Below the pieces are notes generated by a model. That model did not search any database. It saw nothing but the letters and a program-made list of their open reading frames with translations, and was not told where the DNA came from. A program made the position numbers and the translations under genes. Below, one piece after another: positions 1 through 8,236 of a DNA stretch of 64,000 nucleotides. The stretch's first letter is position 1. Each line of letters opens with the position of its first letter. Source of the stretch: Kallipyga gabonensis (GTDB taxonomy: Bacteria; Bacillota; Clostridia; Tissierellales; Peptoniphilaceae); assembly GCF_001286805.1 (NCBI RefSeq), contig NZ_CXYV01000002.1:372001-436000 (forward strand). The letters run 5' to 3'.

Positions 1-176
1 TGGTAGTTTTTCTTTACCATAGTCCCAATAAAAGAGCTTGCCGTATCCAAAAGGAGGACATCATCTTTGAGTTGGATAGGCCGAAGGGGTTTAATCCAAT
101 TTTTAAGTTGTATGGTGTTGAGCTGGAGGTCAAGCATGTTGATCACTTCATCCCAGATCATAGCTAAGTCGGTCAT
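1..176 (-). CDS. dnaA: Chromosomal replication initiator DnaA, N-terminal part (cut by window edge)
   Basis: Reading leftwards from the ATG at 176, the frame stays open to the window edge for 58 residues. It begins MTDLAMIWDEVINMLDLQL and continues with the NWIKPLRPIQL and VLLLDTASSFI stretches typical of DnaA domain I, which mediates self-association and helicase loading. A ribosome binding site (AAAGGA) lies at 182-187. The gene points away from rpmH across a DnaA-box cluster, the usual dnaA-oriC-rpmH layout of Bacillota. The AAA+ and DNA-binding domains lie outside the window. The call rests on domain I plus context. Confidence 0.9.
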   Translation of the reverse strand, partial: MTDLAMIWDEVINMLDLQLNTIQLKNWIKPLRPIQLKDDVLLLDTASSFIGTMVKKNY

Positions 177-300
177 GGCGATCCTTTGTTTCTGTCCACT
201 TACTTCGTTTCTGTCTTTTTTATTTTCGTAAATTTGGGTCAATTTTGGACTTTTCCACGCTGAAAAGGGCATAAAAAAGCAATTCACATTCTTTTTCCAC

Positions 301-547
301 TTTTCCACATTTATTCATTCCCACTGTCCACAATCCTCTTTTCCACTGAATAAAGTCGACAATTACAGTCTTTCTCCTTGGTTATTAAGAAGATTATCCC
401 ATATTAATGTGGACAAGGAAAATAATTATCCACATTCTGTGGACAATATGTGAATAAAGTCGGTGGATTTTCATAACCCATACCTCCATATTTTACCATA
501 AATCCCTAATTTACGCGATCATTTGTGGATAAAAGGTCGGTGGATAA
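301..547. other. oriC: Probable replication origin: DnaA-box cluster
   Basis: The dnaA-rpmH intergenic region holds at least three exact TTATNCACA boxes: TTATCCACA at 426-434 (+), and the complements TGTGAATAA at 449-457 and TGTGGATAA at 524-532. One-mismatch copies lie at 301-309, 408-416, 438-446 and 539-547. The spacer is AT-rich. Clustering and position between divergent dnaA and rpmH are the hallmarks of a clostridial/bacillar oriC. The unwinding element was not pinned down. Confidence 0.85.
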
Positions 548-560
548 GTCCAATTTCTCC

Positions 561-589
561 TTGACAGTCTTTTCTCTCCTCCATATAAT
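561..589 (+). promoter_or_regulatory. Sigma-A type promoter for rpmH-rnpA operon
   Basis: A perfect -35 TTGACA (561-566) and a perfect -10 TATAAT (584-589) are separated by 17 bases, about 105 bases before rpmH. This is the best consensus promoter in the window, as expected for a ribosomal protein operon. It adjoins the DnaA boxes, so origin activity and transcription may influence each other. Confidence 0.85.
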
Positions 590-694
590 ATTTAAGATGC
601 TCTCTATGATGCCTGTTTCTACTCTAATTCACACCAGGGCTGACTGTTGAGGGCTAATTCATACTATTTTCAAGACACGAGAAGGGAGAAAGAT

Positions 695-829
695 ATGAAA
701 CGTACTTACCAGCCAAACAAAATGAAGAGAAAAAAAGACCACGGATTCCGCAAGAGAATGGCTTCTAAAGCCGGACGTCGCGTATTGAGGAGCAGAAGAC
801 GCAGAGGTCGGGCACGCCTATCCGCCTAA
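695..829 (+). CDS. rpmH: 50S ribosomal protein L34
   Basis: The 44-residue, very basic protein starts [18 protein letters not shown] and ends [10 protein letters not shown], matching L34 in length and motif throughout. It is a component of the large ribosomal subunit. The reading frame is open further upstream, but the family start and the purine-rich GGGAG site just before 695 fix the ATG at 695. It is the first gene of the origin-proximal operon, followed by rnpA 35 bases later. Confidence 0.97.
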   Translation: MKRTYQPNKMKRKKDHGFRKRMASKAGRRVLRSRRRRGRARLSA

Positions 830-864
830 GTTCCTCTCACTATTGAAAGGATGGAGGCGGTTTG

Positions 865-1221
865 ATGGATGGAAAACAAACATGGCCGCAAGAGGTAAGA
901 CTTCGGAAGAATGAAGATTTCAACCGTGTTTATCGGAAGGGGAAATCGGCATTCAATCGGGATTTTCAAATTGTCGGTTGTAAGAATTCCGGGGGATCAA
1001 CTCGCTTTGGAATCAGCCTGTCGAAAAAGTTCGGCAAAGCCCACGACCGTAATCGGATGAAACGCCAGATTAAGGAAATTATCCGGCAAAATAGGGAATC
1101 CTTTCCCCGAGGCTTTGATTTTGTCATCCTCCCCCGCCTTAAGGCCAAGGAGCAGAACTATCAGTGGTTGGAAAAATCCCTCTTCCACTGCCTTTCTTTC
1201 TGGTCTCCCAAAAAGCAATAG
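865..1221 (+). CDS. rnpA: Ribonuclease P protein component
   Basis: The protein subunit of RNase P helps the RNA subunit cleave 5' leaders from pre-tRNAs. The 118-residue protein carries the family's RNR motif in DRNRMKRQIKEIIR (about residues 61-74) and an N-terminal LRKNEDFNRVYRKGK segment that contacts the tRNA leader. A TTG at 862 is in frame, but GGAGG at 853-857 is best spaced (7 bases) from the ATG at 865. The gene lies between rpmH and yidD as in most Bacillota. Confidence 0.96.
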   Translation: MDGKQTWPQEVRLRKNEDFNRVYRKGKSAFNRDFQIVGCKNSGGSTRFGISLSKKFGKAHDRNRMKRQIKEIIRQNRESFPRGFDFVILPRLKAKEQNYQWLEKSLFHCLSFWSPKKQ

Positions 1222-1266
1222 TTTTCCATGGAAGAAAACCATCAGAAGCAAGGAAGGACCTTTTTC

Positions 1267-1482
1267 GTGAACAAGCTTGCAGAAGGACTGATTCTTCTTT
1301 ATCAGTCTTATCTTTCCCCCCTCTTGGGGAGAGGAAAATGTCGCTATCACCCTACTTGTTCAACCTACAGTTTACAGGCTTTCCAACACTACCGTTTCTC
1401 CACCGCCCTGGTTCTTAGCCTGTGGCGGATTTTACGATGTAATCCCTGGTCTAAGGGAGGATATGACCCCTTAAGACCCTAG
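1267..1482 (+). CDS. yidD: Membrane protein insertion efficiency factor YidD
   Basis: This small membrane-associated protein assists YidC/Sec-dependent insertion at the inner membrane. Family hallmarks are visible: YQSYLSPLLG, then KCRYHPTCSTYSLQAF with its cysteines, then LRCNPWSKGGYDP at the C-terminus. The frame is open from an ATG at 1228, but that start has no ribosome binding site and would add 13 residues the family lacks. The GTG at 1267 follows AGGAAGG (1251-1257) and gives the usual 71-residue length. It lies between rnpA and yidC, its functional partner. Confidence 0.93.
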   Translation: MNKLAEGLILLYQSYLSPLLGRGKCRYHPTCSTYSLQAFQHYRFSTALVLSLWRILRCNPWSKGGYDPLRP

Positions 1483-1507
1483 GAATGCGAAAAGAGAGGG
1501 CAATAGA

Positions 1508-2230
1508 TTGAGTTCAATTTCGAATATTTTCGGCTCGATCATGCGTTTCTTCTATGAAACGCTGCAAGGTAAAGGGGCCGAGCCGGAGATGATTTCTTTC
1601 TTCGCCATATCCATCCTTCTAATGGCTGTGGTGAGTAAGTTGATTACCATCCCCCTGACCTACCAGTCCACCAAAAATTCAGCTAAAATGAAGGACTTCC
1701 AACCCCAGCTGGAGAAGCTCAAGGAAAAGTACGGCTATGACGAGCGGATCCTCCAGCAGAAGACCATGGAGTTTTATAAAGAGAATAATCTTTCTGCCGC
1801 AGGCTGTTCATCTTGTCTGCCCATGGTCATCCAACTGGTCCTCATCGTGGCCCTCTTCGCTGTACTCCGCGAACCGGGCAAGTATATCTTTGATAATCCT
1901 GACCAGTTCAACCATATCCAGAAAAACTTCTTCTGGATTCAGGACCTCTCCCAAGCAGACCCCCTCCAGTGGTTTGGTCTGCCTCTGATCAATATGATCA
2001 CGACCTACGCTTCCACCTTCCTCAACCCTGCCATGAAGATGCAGAAGGATAGCCCGGCGGGCGGTTCTGCGGCCATGTTGAAATTCATGCCTCTGATCTT
2101 TTACTTCATGTCCATTTCCTGGTCAGCCGGTCTGATTCTTTATTGGGCTTTCGGAAATATTTTGGAAGTGATTTTCCGCCTGATCTCAGGAGCGGTTCTC
2201 TCCGCAAGATCTTCCAAGGCACAAGAGTAA
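1508..2230 (+). CDS. yidC: Membrane protein insertase YidC/SpoIIIJ family
   Basis: Oxa1/YidC-type insertase that places proteins in the cytoplasmic membrane. The 240-residue protein has hydrophobic segments near residues 28-50, 104-120, 153-172 and 192-228, with a basic cytoplasmic loop (residues 51-92) after the first. Residues 44-53 (KLITIPLTYQ) occupy the place of the hydrophilic-groove arginine segment, with lysine instead of arginine. The start is TTG, preceded by GAGAGGG at 1493-1500. No lipobox is seen, unlike many Bacillus homologues. It lies directly before jag, a conserved pair. Confidence 0.94.
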   Translation: MSSISNIFGSIMRFFYETLQGKGAEPEMISFFAISILLMAVVSKLITIPLTYQSTKNSAKMKDFQPQLEKLKEKYGYDERILQQKTMEFYKENNLSAAGCSSCLPMVIQLVLIVALFAVLREPGKYIFDNPDQFNHIQKNFFWIQDLSQADPLQWFGLPLINMITTYASTFLNPAMKMQKDSPAGGSAAMLKFMPLIFYFMSISWSAGLILYWAFGNILEVIFRLISGAVLSARSSKAQE

Positions 2231-2256
2231 TGGGCAATAGATAGGAAAGGAAAGCA

Positions 2257-3153
2257 ATGACCACAGTAATTAAGACAGCAGATTCGGTAGAAAAAGCGGT
2301 TCAGCAGGCTCTTGATTCCTTACAGGTTGGTCGCGAAGAAGTGACCATCGATGTCTTAAAAGAAGCTAAGGCAGGGTTCTTAGGTTTCGGGGCTCAGGAT
2401 GCCGTTGTTCGGGTTTCCCTCAAAGAAGACCACTTCGATGACCTTCTTAAAGAAGAAAAAATCCGGGAAGAAGACCCCACCACAAGCCCTTCGTCCCTTG
2501 AAAATGAGGAAGAAGATTTTTCCTCGTTTGATGAGGAGGACGCTCAAGAAATCCTTGATTCCCCTGAGGAAGAGGATCAAGATGAGCCGGAAGAGCCTTG
2601 GGAAGAATACTCCAAGGAAGAGCTCTATGGGGATTGGGATGCCTATGTTAACCGGGAAGGGGCGGATTTTAGCCATCTTTTCCCCGATGAGGTAGAAGAT
2701 CCCTTAGCCTACTGCAAGGAATGGATGGAAACCCTTCTCTCCCTCATGCACATTGACGGTGAAGTCAAGGTGAGTAAGGAGGGCGATGCTATCCTTTTGG
2801 AGATTGTGAATATTTCAGAGACGGATACGGGGATTGTCATCGGACGCCGGGCGGAGACCTTAAATGCGATCCAGTACATTCAGTCCATCGCTGTCAACCG
2901 CTTAAGCAAGATCCACCACCAGGTTTATGTGGATGTGGGTGGCTACCGGTCACGCCGTAAGACCTCTATTCAAAAGATGGCCCAGAGGAATGCGGATAAG
3001 GTCCTCAAGACCGGACGCCCTTACCGGATGGAAGCCATGAATGCCTATGAACGTCGGTTGGTTCACACTGCCCTTCAGGATGTAGAAGGAGTGACCACAG
3101 CTTCCGAAGGCCGAGATCCCTACCGGAAGGTCGTCATCCGAATCGATGAGTAA
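2257..3153 (+). CDS. jag: RNA-binding protein Jag/KhpB
   Basis: RNA-binding protein that in Bacillota pairs with KhpA and affects cell envelope and division genes. The 298-residue protein has a Jag-N domain (about 1-50, with KEAKAGFLGFGAQDAVVRV), a long acidic linker (about 60-135), a KH domain around 150-215 (GIVIGRRAETLNAIQYI) and a C-terminal R3H domain (about 230-295, ending in the region of ERRLVHTALQ). A strong terminator follows immediately, so jag ends the first transcription unit. Confidence 0.93.
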   Translation: MTTVIKTADSVEKAVQQALDSLQVGREEVTIDVLKEAKAGFLGFGAQDAVVRVSLKEDHFDDLLKEEKIREEDPTTSPSSLENEEEDFSSFDEEDAQEILDSPEEEDQDEPEEPWEEYSKEELYGDWDAYVNREGADFSHLFPDEVEDPLAYCKEWMETLLSLMHIDGEVKVSKEGDAILLEIVNISETDTGIVIGRRAETLNAIQYIQSIAVNRLSKIHHQVYVDVGGYRSRRKTSIQKMAQRNADKVLKTGRPYRMEAMNAYERRLVHTALQDVEGVTTASEGRDPYRKVVIRIDE

Positions 3154-3157
3154 GGAC

Positions 3158-3187
3158 AAGGCACTCCTTCCGGAGTGCCTTTTTTTT
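3158..3187 (+). terminator. Rho-independent terminator after jag
   Basis: A perfect 10-bp stem AAGGCACTCC / GGAGTGCCTT with loop TTCC is followed by a run of eight T. It sits five bases after the jag stop codon and separates the rpmH-jag unit from mnmE. Confidence 0.92.
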
Positions 3188-3203
3188 ATGGAAAGGAAAG
3201 ACC

Positions 3204-4637
3204 ATGATCAACCCATCCGGATATGAAAAGAGCGGAGACAACCGGCCCATGGGCACCGTGGATGCCGACACTATTGTTGCCATCTCTACAGCTCAGGCTC
3301 CTGCCGGCATCGGGATTGTTCGCCTATCCGGCCCTGAGGCTTTTTCGTTAGCGGACCGGGCCTTTCAGGCCTATTCCGGCAGGGCATTTTCACCCTCGGA
3401 CCAAAGGAAACTCCGCTATGGCCACATTGTGGACGGGGGAAGTGTCCTTGACGAGGTTCTCTGCGTCTACATGAAAGCTCCCCATACCTATACGGCGGAA
3501 GATATTGTTGAAGTTAACTGTCATGGAGGCAGGGTTTCCGTCCAGAAGGTTCTCTCTCTTTTCCTCCGAATGGGGGCAAGAATGGCTGAGCCCGGAGAAT
3601 TTACCCGTCGAGCCTTCCTCAATGGGCGGATTGATTTAGCCCAGGCCGAAGCTGTGGAGGACATCATCCGAGCGAAGACCGGGCTTGCCCAGGAATCCGC
3701 TGTCCACCAGTTAACCGGAGGAGTCTCTAAGAAGATCAACGGTCTGAAAGAGGACCTTCTCCACCTCCTTGCCCATGTGGAGTATGCCATCAACTTTATG
3801 GAAGATGCCATGGAAGACCTCCCCAGGGAGCCCATGGAAGAAGAAGCCCGGGCTCTTATCAACCGGATGAATCAGGCCCTTTCCGGGGCCGAAACAGGAC
3901 GGCTAATCCGGGAAGGAATTAAGACGGTCATCGTGGGTCGGCCCAATGTGGGCAAGTCCTCCCTCTTAAATGCTCTTTTGGAGGATGACCGGGCCATCGT
4001 CACGGATATTCCGGGAACGACCCGGGATGCTATCGAGGAATCTTTCCAGGTAGAGGGCCTCCGACTCCGCCTGATTGATACGGCCGGGATCAGGGAAACG
4101 GATGACCTGGTCGAATCCATGGGCGTGGACCGGTCCCTGGCTCTTATGGAAGAAGCGGATTTAGTCCTGGTGATTGTCGATGGATCTCAAGCCCTTCAAA
4201 AAGAAGATAGGGAGATCCTGGAGAAGATAGGATCCCGCCTCCACCTCATCCTGGTCAATAAGGTGGATCTGGCTCTTTCCTCGGACGCCCAGGACCTGAT
4301 CAAAGGGGAAGGATCTTCCGGCCCGGTCCTGGCTATTTCCGCCATGACCGGTCAGGGAGTAGCGGAATTGGAGACTGCCTTATCCGACCTCTTTTTTGAA
4401 GGAGAGGACGGCCGGGAGGGTGCGGACTTCCTTTCCAACATTCGCCAGATCGACCTTCTGGAAAAATCCAGGGATTCTCTATCCTCCGCCCTAAGGGGAC
4501 TCGAAATCGGGGTCAGCCTGGATGCCCTGGATGTGGACCTCCAGGATGCCTACCAGGATTTGGCCGCCATCACCGGGGAGTCCATTGAAGAAGATGTTCT
4601 TAACAAAATCTTTCAAGATTTTTGCGTGGGAAAGTAG
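3204..4637 (+). CDS. mnmE: tRNA uridine-5-carboxymethylaminomethyl modification GTPase MnmE
   Basis: GTPase that with MnmG modifies U34 of certain tRNAs. In order: an N-terminal folate-binding domain (TIVAISTAQAPAGIGIVRLSG), a helical domain, then a G domain with GRPNVGKS (about 245-252), DTAGI (about 292) and NKVD (about 352). The C-terminal FCVGK carries the catalytic cysteine (residue 474 of 477). Start ATG 3204 has GGAAAGGAAAG upstream; an internal ATG at 3249 would also leave the domain intact. It is followed by mnmG after 6 bases. Confidence 0.96.
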   Translation: MINPSGYEKSGDNRPMGTVDADTIVAISTAQAPAGIGIVRLSGPEAFSLADRAFQAYSGRAFSPSDQRKLRYGHIVDGGSVLDEVLCVYMKAPHTYTAEDIVEVNCHGGRVSVQKVLSLFLRMGARMAEPGEFTRRAFLNGRIDLAQAEAVEDIIRAKTGLAQESAVHQLTGGVSKKINGLKEDLLHLLAHVEYAINFMEDAMEDLPREPMEEEARALINRMNQALSGAETGRLIREGIKTVIVGRPNVGKSSLLNALLEDDRAIVTDIPGTTRDAIEESFQVEGLRLRLIDTAGIRETDDLVESMGVDRSLALMEEADLVLVIVDGSQALQKEDREILEKIGSRLHLILVNKVDLALSSDAQDLIKGEGSSGPVLAISAMTGQGVAELETALSDLFFEGEDGREGADFLSNIRQIDLLEKSRDSLSSALRGLEIGVSLDALDVDLQDAYQDLAAITGESIEEDVLNKIFQDFCVGK

Positions 4638-4643
4638 GTCAAG

Positions 4644-6575
4644 ATGGAAAATATTCAAGGCTACCACCGTTCCGATGTGGATGTGGCTGTGGTGGGTGCC
4701 GGCCATGCCGGCATCGAAGCGGCCTTTGCTGCCGCCCGCTTGGGCAAAAAAGTGGCACTCTTTTCCATATCCCTGGATAGCGTGGCGGATATGCCCTGTA
4801 ACCCCAATATCGGGGGAACCGGCAAGGGCCACCTGGTCCGGGAAATTGACGCTTTAGGCGGGGAAATGGCCCTGGTTATTGATGAAACCTTCCTCCAATC
4901 CCGGATGCTCAATACCTCGAAAGGCCCGGCCATCCATTCTCTCCGGGTTCAGGCGGATAAAAAGCGCTACCAAGAGGTCATGAAAAGAAGACTGGAGGAA
5001 GAGGAGAATATCCAGCTGGTGGAGGCCGAAGTCGACCGGATCCTGGTGGAAGAAGGAAAAGTTCACGGCCTGACTACGGTCCAGGGGGCCATCTTCACCG
5101 CCCCCACCGTCATCCTCTGCACGGGGACCTTTCTCAACGGGACCATCCTCATGGGCCCCCTGACCTATTCTTCAGGCCCCCACAATACCAAACCGGCCCT
5201 CCACCTTTCGGAGGACCTTCGGTCCCACGGGATTGAACTCCGTCGCTTCAAGACAGGGACACCACCCCGGATCAACCGGCGGACAGTGGACTTTTCTCAG
5301 ATGATCATTCAGGAGGGGGACCAGGAGATTGTCCCTTTCTCCTTCCTCAACCAGGATAAGACCTATGATGCTGCCAACCAGTGGCCCTGCTATCTTACCC
5401 GGACCACGGCGGAGACCAAGGCCCTGATTGAAGCCAATATCACCCGGTCCACCATGTATTCGGGGGGAAAAAGAGGGGTAGGTCCTCGCTACTGCCCCTC
5501 CATCGAAGACAAGATGGTCCGCTTCCCCGACCATGAGGCCCACCAGATTTTCTTGGAGCCCGAATCCGCCTCCACTCTGGAGATCTATGTAGACGGGATG
5601 TCTTCCACCATGCCGGAGGAGGTACAAATGGAAGCCCTCCGAACCCTTCCCGGCCTGGAAAAGGCCGAGGTCATGCGGTCGGCTTATGGGATTGAATACG
5701 ATTGCATCGATGCCCGGATCCTGACCCGGTCTTTGGAGCTTCGAACCATCTCCGGCCTCTTTTTTGCCGGACAGATCAACGGGTCCTCCGGCTATGAAGA
5801 GGCCGCCTGCCAGGGACTGATGGCCGGAATTAATGCTGCCCGGAAAATCGATGGGCTCTCCCCCTTCGTCTTGGACCGGTCCCAGGCCTATATCGGGGTC
5901 CTCATCGACGCCCTGGTCACCAAGGGAACGAATGACCCCTACCGGATGATGACCTCCCGCTGTGAATACCGCCTCTCCCTCCGTCAGGACAATGCCGACC
6001 TCCGCTTGACCAAGCTGGGCTATGAGATTGGCCTGGCTTCTCGGGAAAGATACCTCCTGGCAGAGAAAAAAGCTAGGGCCATTGATGAAGAGGTCGCCCG
6101 TCTCTCCGCGGTCATGGTGACCCCAAAGGAAGAAGTTAATGCCTTCCTTGAAGGAGTGGATTCCTCTCCCCTGAAAACCGGAGCTAGCCTGGCTGACCTC
6201 CTCCGTCGGCCAGAATTAAGCTATGAAAAATTAGCACTATTGGATTCTAACCGTCCTGATCTTCCCAAGGAAGTTCGTATGGAGGTGGAGAATCGGATCA
6301 AATATGAGGGCTATATTCAAAAGCAAAATATTCAGATTGAAAAGTTCAAGAAAATGGAGTCTCGCCGCCTATCCATTGAAGATTACGGGAAGATCCATGG
6401 GTTGAAGAAGGAAGCCGCCCAGAAGCTCAACCGGGTCCAACCTGAATCGGTAGGACAGGCCTCGCGTATTTCCGGGGTTTCCCCGGCAGACATCAATGTC
6501 CTCCTGGTCTACCTGGAACAGGAGAGACGGGAAAGAAAGAAGGAGTCGGAAAGGAGGGAGGACCGTGGATGCTAG
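4644..6575 (+). CDS. mnmG: tRNA uridine-5-carboxymethylaminomethyl modification enzyme MnmG
   Basis: FAD-dependent partner of MnmE in U34 tRNA modification. The 643-residue protein has the N-terminal dinucleotide fold GAGHAG (residues 18-23), the CNPNIGGTGKGHLVREIDALGG signature region shortly after, and the family motifs GPRYCPSIEDK and GQINGSSGYEEAA. Length matches the family. The C-terminal helical domain holds YEGYIQKQ, which is conserved. The last 11 bases overlap rsmG, indicating co-transcription and translational coupling. Confidence 0.96.
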   Translation: MENIQGYHRSDVDVAVVGAGHAGIEAAFAAARLGKKVALFSISLDSVADMPCNPNIGGTGKGHLVREIDALGGEMALVIDETFLQSRMLNTSKGPAIHSLRVQADKKRYQEVMKRRLEEEENIQLVEAEVDRILVEEGKVHGLTTVQGAIFTAPTVILCTGTFLNGTILMGPLTYSSGPHNTKPALHLSEDLRSHGIELRRFKTGTPPRINRRTVDFSQMIIQEGDQEIVPFSFLNQDKTYDAANQWPCYLTRTTAETKALIEANITRSTMYSGGKRGVGPRYCPSIEDKMVRFPDHEAHQIFLEPESASTLEIYVDGMSSTMPEEVQMEALRTLPGLEKAEVMRSAYGIEYDCIDARILTRSLELRTISGLFFAGQINGSSGYEEAACQGLMAGINAARKIDGLSPFVLDRSQAYIGVLIDALVTKGTNDPYRMMTSRCEYRLSLRQDNADLRLTKLGYEIGLASRERYLLAEKKARAIDEEVARLSAVMVTPKEEVNAFLEGVDSSPLKTGASLADLLRRPELSYEKLALLDSNRPDLPKEVRMEVENRIKYEGYIQKQNIQIEKFKKMESRRLSIEDYGKIHGLKKEAAQKLNRVQPESVGQASRISGVSPADINVLLVYLEQERRERKKESERREDRGC

Positions 6576-7275
6576 TTTTGCTGACCGCCTGGAAAAAGCA
6601 GGCTTGACCCTTTCTCCCCACCAGATGGACCTCTTTGAGGTTTATCGAGCACTTATTAAAGAGTGGAATGCGAAAATTGACATTACTGCCATTACAGAAG
6701 ACCGAGAGATTGATAATAAGCATTTCATTGACTCCTTGTCTATCTTTCGCCAAATCAAGACCCCTTCTCAAGCCCGGGTCATGGATATGGGAAGCGGAGG
6801 AGGATTTCCCGGCATTCCCATGAAGATCTACGAACCCGGTCTGGAAATGACCCTGGTCGATTCCCTGAAAAAGCGGGTTGACTTTCTCCGGGAAGTCATC
6901 GACCGTCTGGGTCTGGAGGGTATCCGTTGTATCCATGCCCGTGCGGAAGATTTGCTCCGGGACCCTAAAGAAAGAGAATCTTATGACCTGGTCGTTTCCC
7001 GGGCAGTAGCTCCTCTGCCCACCTTGCTTGAATACTGTCTCCCGGGGGTAAAAATAAACGGTCAATTCATTGCCATGAAGGGCCCCGGCGGTCAGGAGGA
7101 AGTGATTCAGTCTGACCGGGCAATCAAGACCCTTGGCGGCCATCTGGAAAGAGTGGACCGCTTTCTTTGGACAGAAGACAATTACCAAAGAACCCTTGTC
7201 CTTATCCAAAAAGTGAAGGAAACTCCTGAAAAGTATCCCCGAGGTCAGGGAAAGCCCAGAAAAAATCCACTATAA
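6565..7275 (+). CDS. rsmG: 16S rRNA (guanine-527-N7)-methyltransferase RsmG
   Basis: SAM-dependent methyltransferase acting on G527 of 16S rRNA. The 236-residue protein shows KEWNAKIDITAITE, IDSLSIF, the SAM-binding motif VMDMGSGGGFPGIP (about residues 72-85), and YDLVVSRAVAPL. The frame is open from 6496, but GTG 6565 follows a strong AAGGAGGGAG site (6551-6560) and gives the usual length. It overlaps the end of mnmG by 11 bases. Loss of this enzyme is known in other bacteria to give low-level streptomycin resistance. Confidence 0.95.
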   Translation: MDASFADRLEKAGLTLSPHQMDLFEVYRALIKEWNAKIDITAITEDREIDNKHFIDSLSIFRQIKTPSQARVMDMGSGGGFPGIPMKIYEPGLEMTLVDSLKKRVDFLREVIDRLGLEGIRCIHARAEDLLRDPKERESYDLVVSRAVAPLPTLLEYCLPGVKINGQFIAMKGPGGQEEVIQSDRAIKTLGGHLERVDRFLWTEDNYQRTLVLIQKVKETPEKYPRGQGKPRKNPL

Positions 7276-7299
7276 GTGGAAATATAGAAAGGAGCAGCG

Positions 7300-8094
7300 A
7301 TGGACCAGCATCATTTTGTCGATATGGAAAACAATCTGGAAGGGATTGTTGAGAATTACGAGAAGGAAAGAGACAATCTCTTTGATGAACAGTACCAACA
7401 GAATGTGAAGAATAAGAAATGTATCCCTGCCGTCTCCAGTCGTCTACGTCACCGCTATGTCATGGTACCTGAAGTGATCTACCGGGCATCCGGGATTATG
7501 GTCATGAAAAAGAGGATTAAGTCTCTGATCTTCTCTACCGACATCGCTATTATCCGAAATAATGATGCGGGTGCGATTTTGGCGGTTTATCCTTTTACAC
7601 CGGAGATCACCATAATGCAGGCTGTTCTCCAAGCGGCTTCGGTTCCGGTTTTCCTGGGCATCGGTGGAGGGACAACAAATGGAAAACGGTCCTTACTCTT
7701 GGGCTTTCAAGCAGAATTGATGGGGGCTTATGGTGTCGTTGTGAACGCACCCATGACCAGTCAGGACATTCATGAGATCTCCAAATATGTGGACATTCCG
7801 GTCGTCGCTACGGTCATCTCACCGAATGACCCCTATAAAGAAAAAGTGCAAGCCGGTGCGAAAATTCTCAACGTATCCGCAGGTAAAGATACCGCTAACC
7901 TGGTCAAGCAGATACGAAAAGATATTGGAGAGAACTTTCCTATCATTGCGACCGGTGGTCATAGCGAGGAGCATATTCTTTCCACCATTGATGCCGGTGC
8001 CAATGCCATCTCCTATACACCGCCCTCTTCTGCCGACATTTTCGCGGTGATTATGCAGGAGTACCGCCAGAAGAAAGCTGAAGAAAATAAATAA
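7300..8094 (+). CDS. TIM-barrel-like protein of unknown function
   Basis: I do not recognise this 264-residue protein as a named enzyme. The sequence alternates short hydrophobic strands and helices (DIAIIRNNDAGAILAVYPF, VPVFLGIGGGTTNGKRS, GAYGVVVNAPM, DIPVVATVIS, KILNVSAGKD, FPIIATGGHSEEHI, GANAISYTPPS). This is the look of a (beta/alpha)8 barrel with C-terminal glycine-rich phosphate-binding loops, as in thiamine-phosphate-synthase or IGPS-like folds. It begins 25 bases after rsmG with a good AAAGGAG site and ends the operon before a terminator. The substrate is unknown. Confidence 0.7.
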   Translation: MDQHHFVDMENNLEGIVENYEKERDNLFDEQYQQNVKNKKCIPAVSSRLRHRYVMVPEVIYRASGIMVMKKRIKSLIFSTDIAIIRNNDAGAILAVYPFTPEITIMQAVLQAASVPVFLGIGGGTTNGKRSLLLGFQAELMGAYGVVVNAPMTSQDIHEISKYVDIPVVATVISPNDPYKEKVQAGAKILNVSAGKDTANLVKQIRKDIGENFPIIATGGHSEEHILSTIDAGANAISYTPPSSADIFAVIMQEYRQKKAEENK

Positions 8095-8110
8095 TCATCA
8101 CGATTTGATT

Positions 8111-8145
8111 TCCCGTGCTCGCTCTTTTGCGAACACGGGATTTTT
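8111..8145 (+). terminator. Rho-independent terminator after the TIM-barrel gene
   Basis: An interrupted stem TCCCGTG(CTCGC) / (GCGAA)CACGGGA is followed by TTTTT. It closes the mnmE-rsmG transcription unit. Its T-tract touches the first of two parS-like palindromes. Confidence 0.85.
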
Positions 8146-8161
8146 GTTTCATATGAAACAA
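8144..8161. promoter_or_regulatory. parS-like palindrome, copy 1
   Basis: TTGTTTCATATGAAACAA is a perfect 18-base palindrome. Its inner 16-mer TGTTTCATATGAAACA equals the canonical parS TGTTTCACGTGAAACA except for the central CG, which is TA. It lies upstream of the cinA-parA-parB operon and close to oriC, where ParB sites normally cluster. ParB binding is inference; a repressor operator is the alternative. Confidence 0.6.
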
Positions 8162-8187
8162 TTTGAAAGTTTCTGAACCACTTGATC

Positions 8188-8196
8188 TGATATAAT
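8188..8196 (+). promoter_or_regulatory. Extended -10 promoter for cinA-parA-parB
   Basis: TGATATAAT (8188-8196) is an exact extended -10 element, and no good -35 lies at 17 bases. Predicted transcription would start near 8203, just inside the second palindrome (8205-8224). A second TATAAT lies at 8202-8207. Both palindromes flank this promoter, so a protein bound there would be expected to repress or modulate the operon. Confidence 0.55.
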
Positions 8197-8204
8197 TGGT
8201 TTAT

Positions 8205-8224
8205 AATGTTTCATATGAAACATT
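8205..8224. promoter_or_regulatory. parS-like palindrome, copy 2
   Basis: AATGTTTCATATGAAACATT is a perfect 20-base palindrome with the same inner 16-mer as copy 1. The two centres are 62 bases apart, close to six helical turns, so both sites face the same side of the DNA. The site overlaps the predicted transcript start and ends just before the cinA ribosome binding site (AAGGAG). Confidence 0.6.
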
Positions 8225-8236
8225 AAGGAGAATAAT

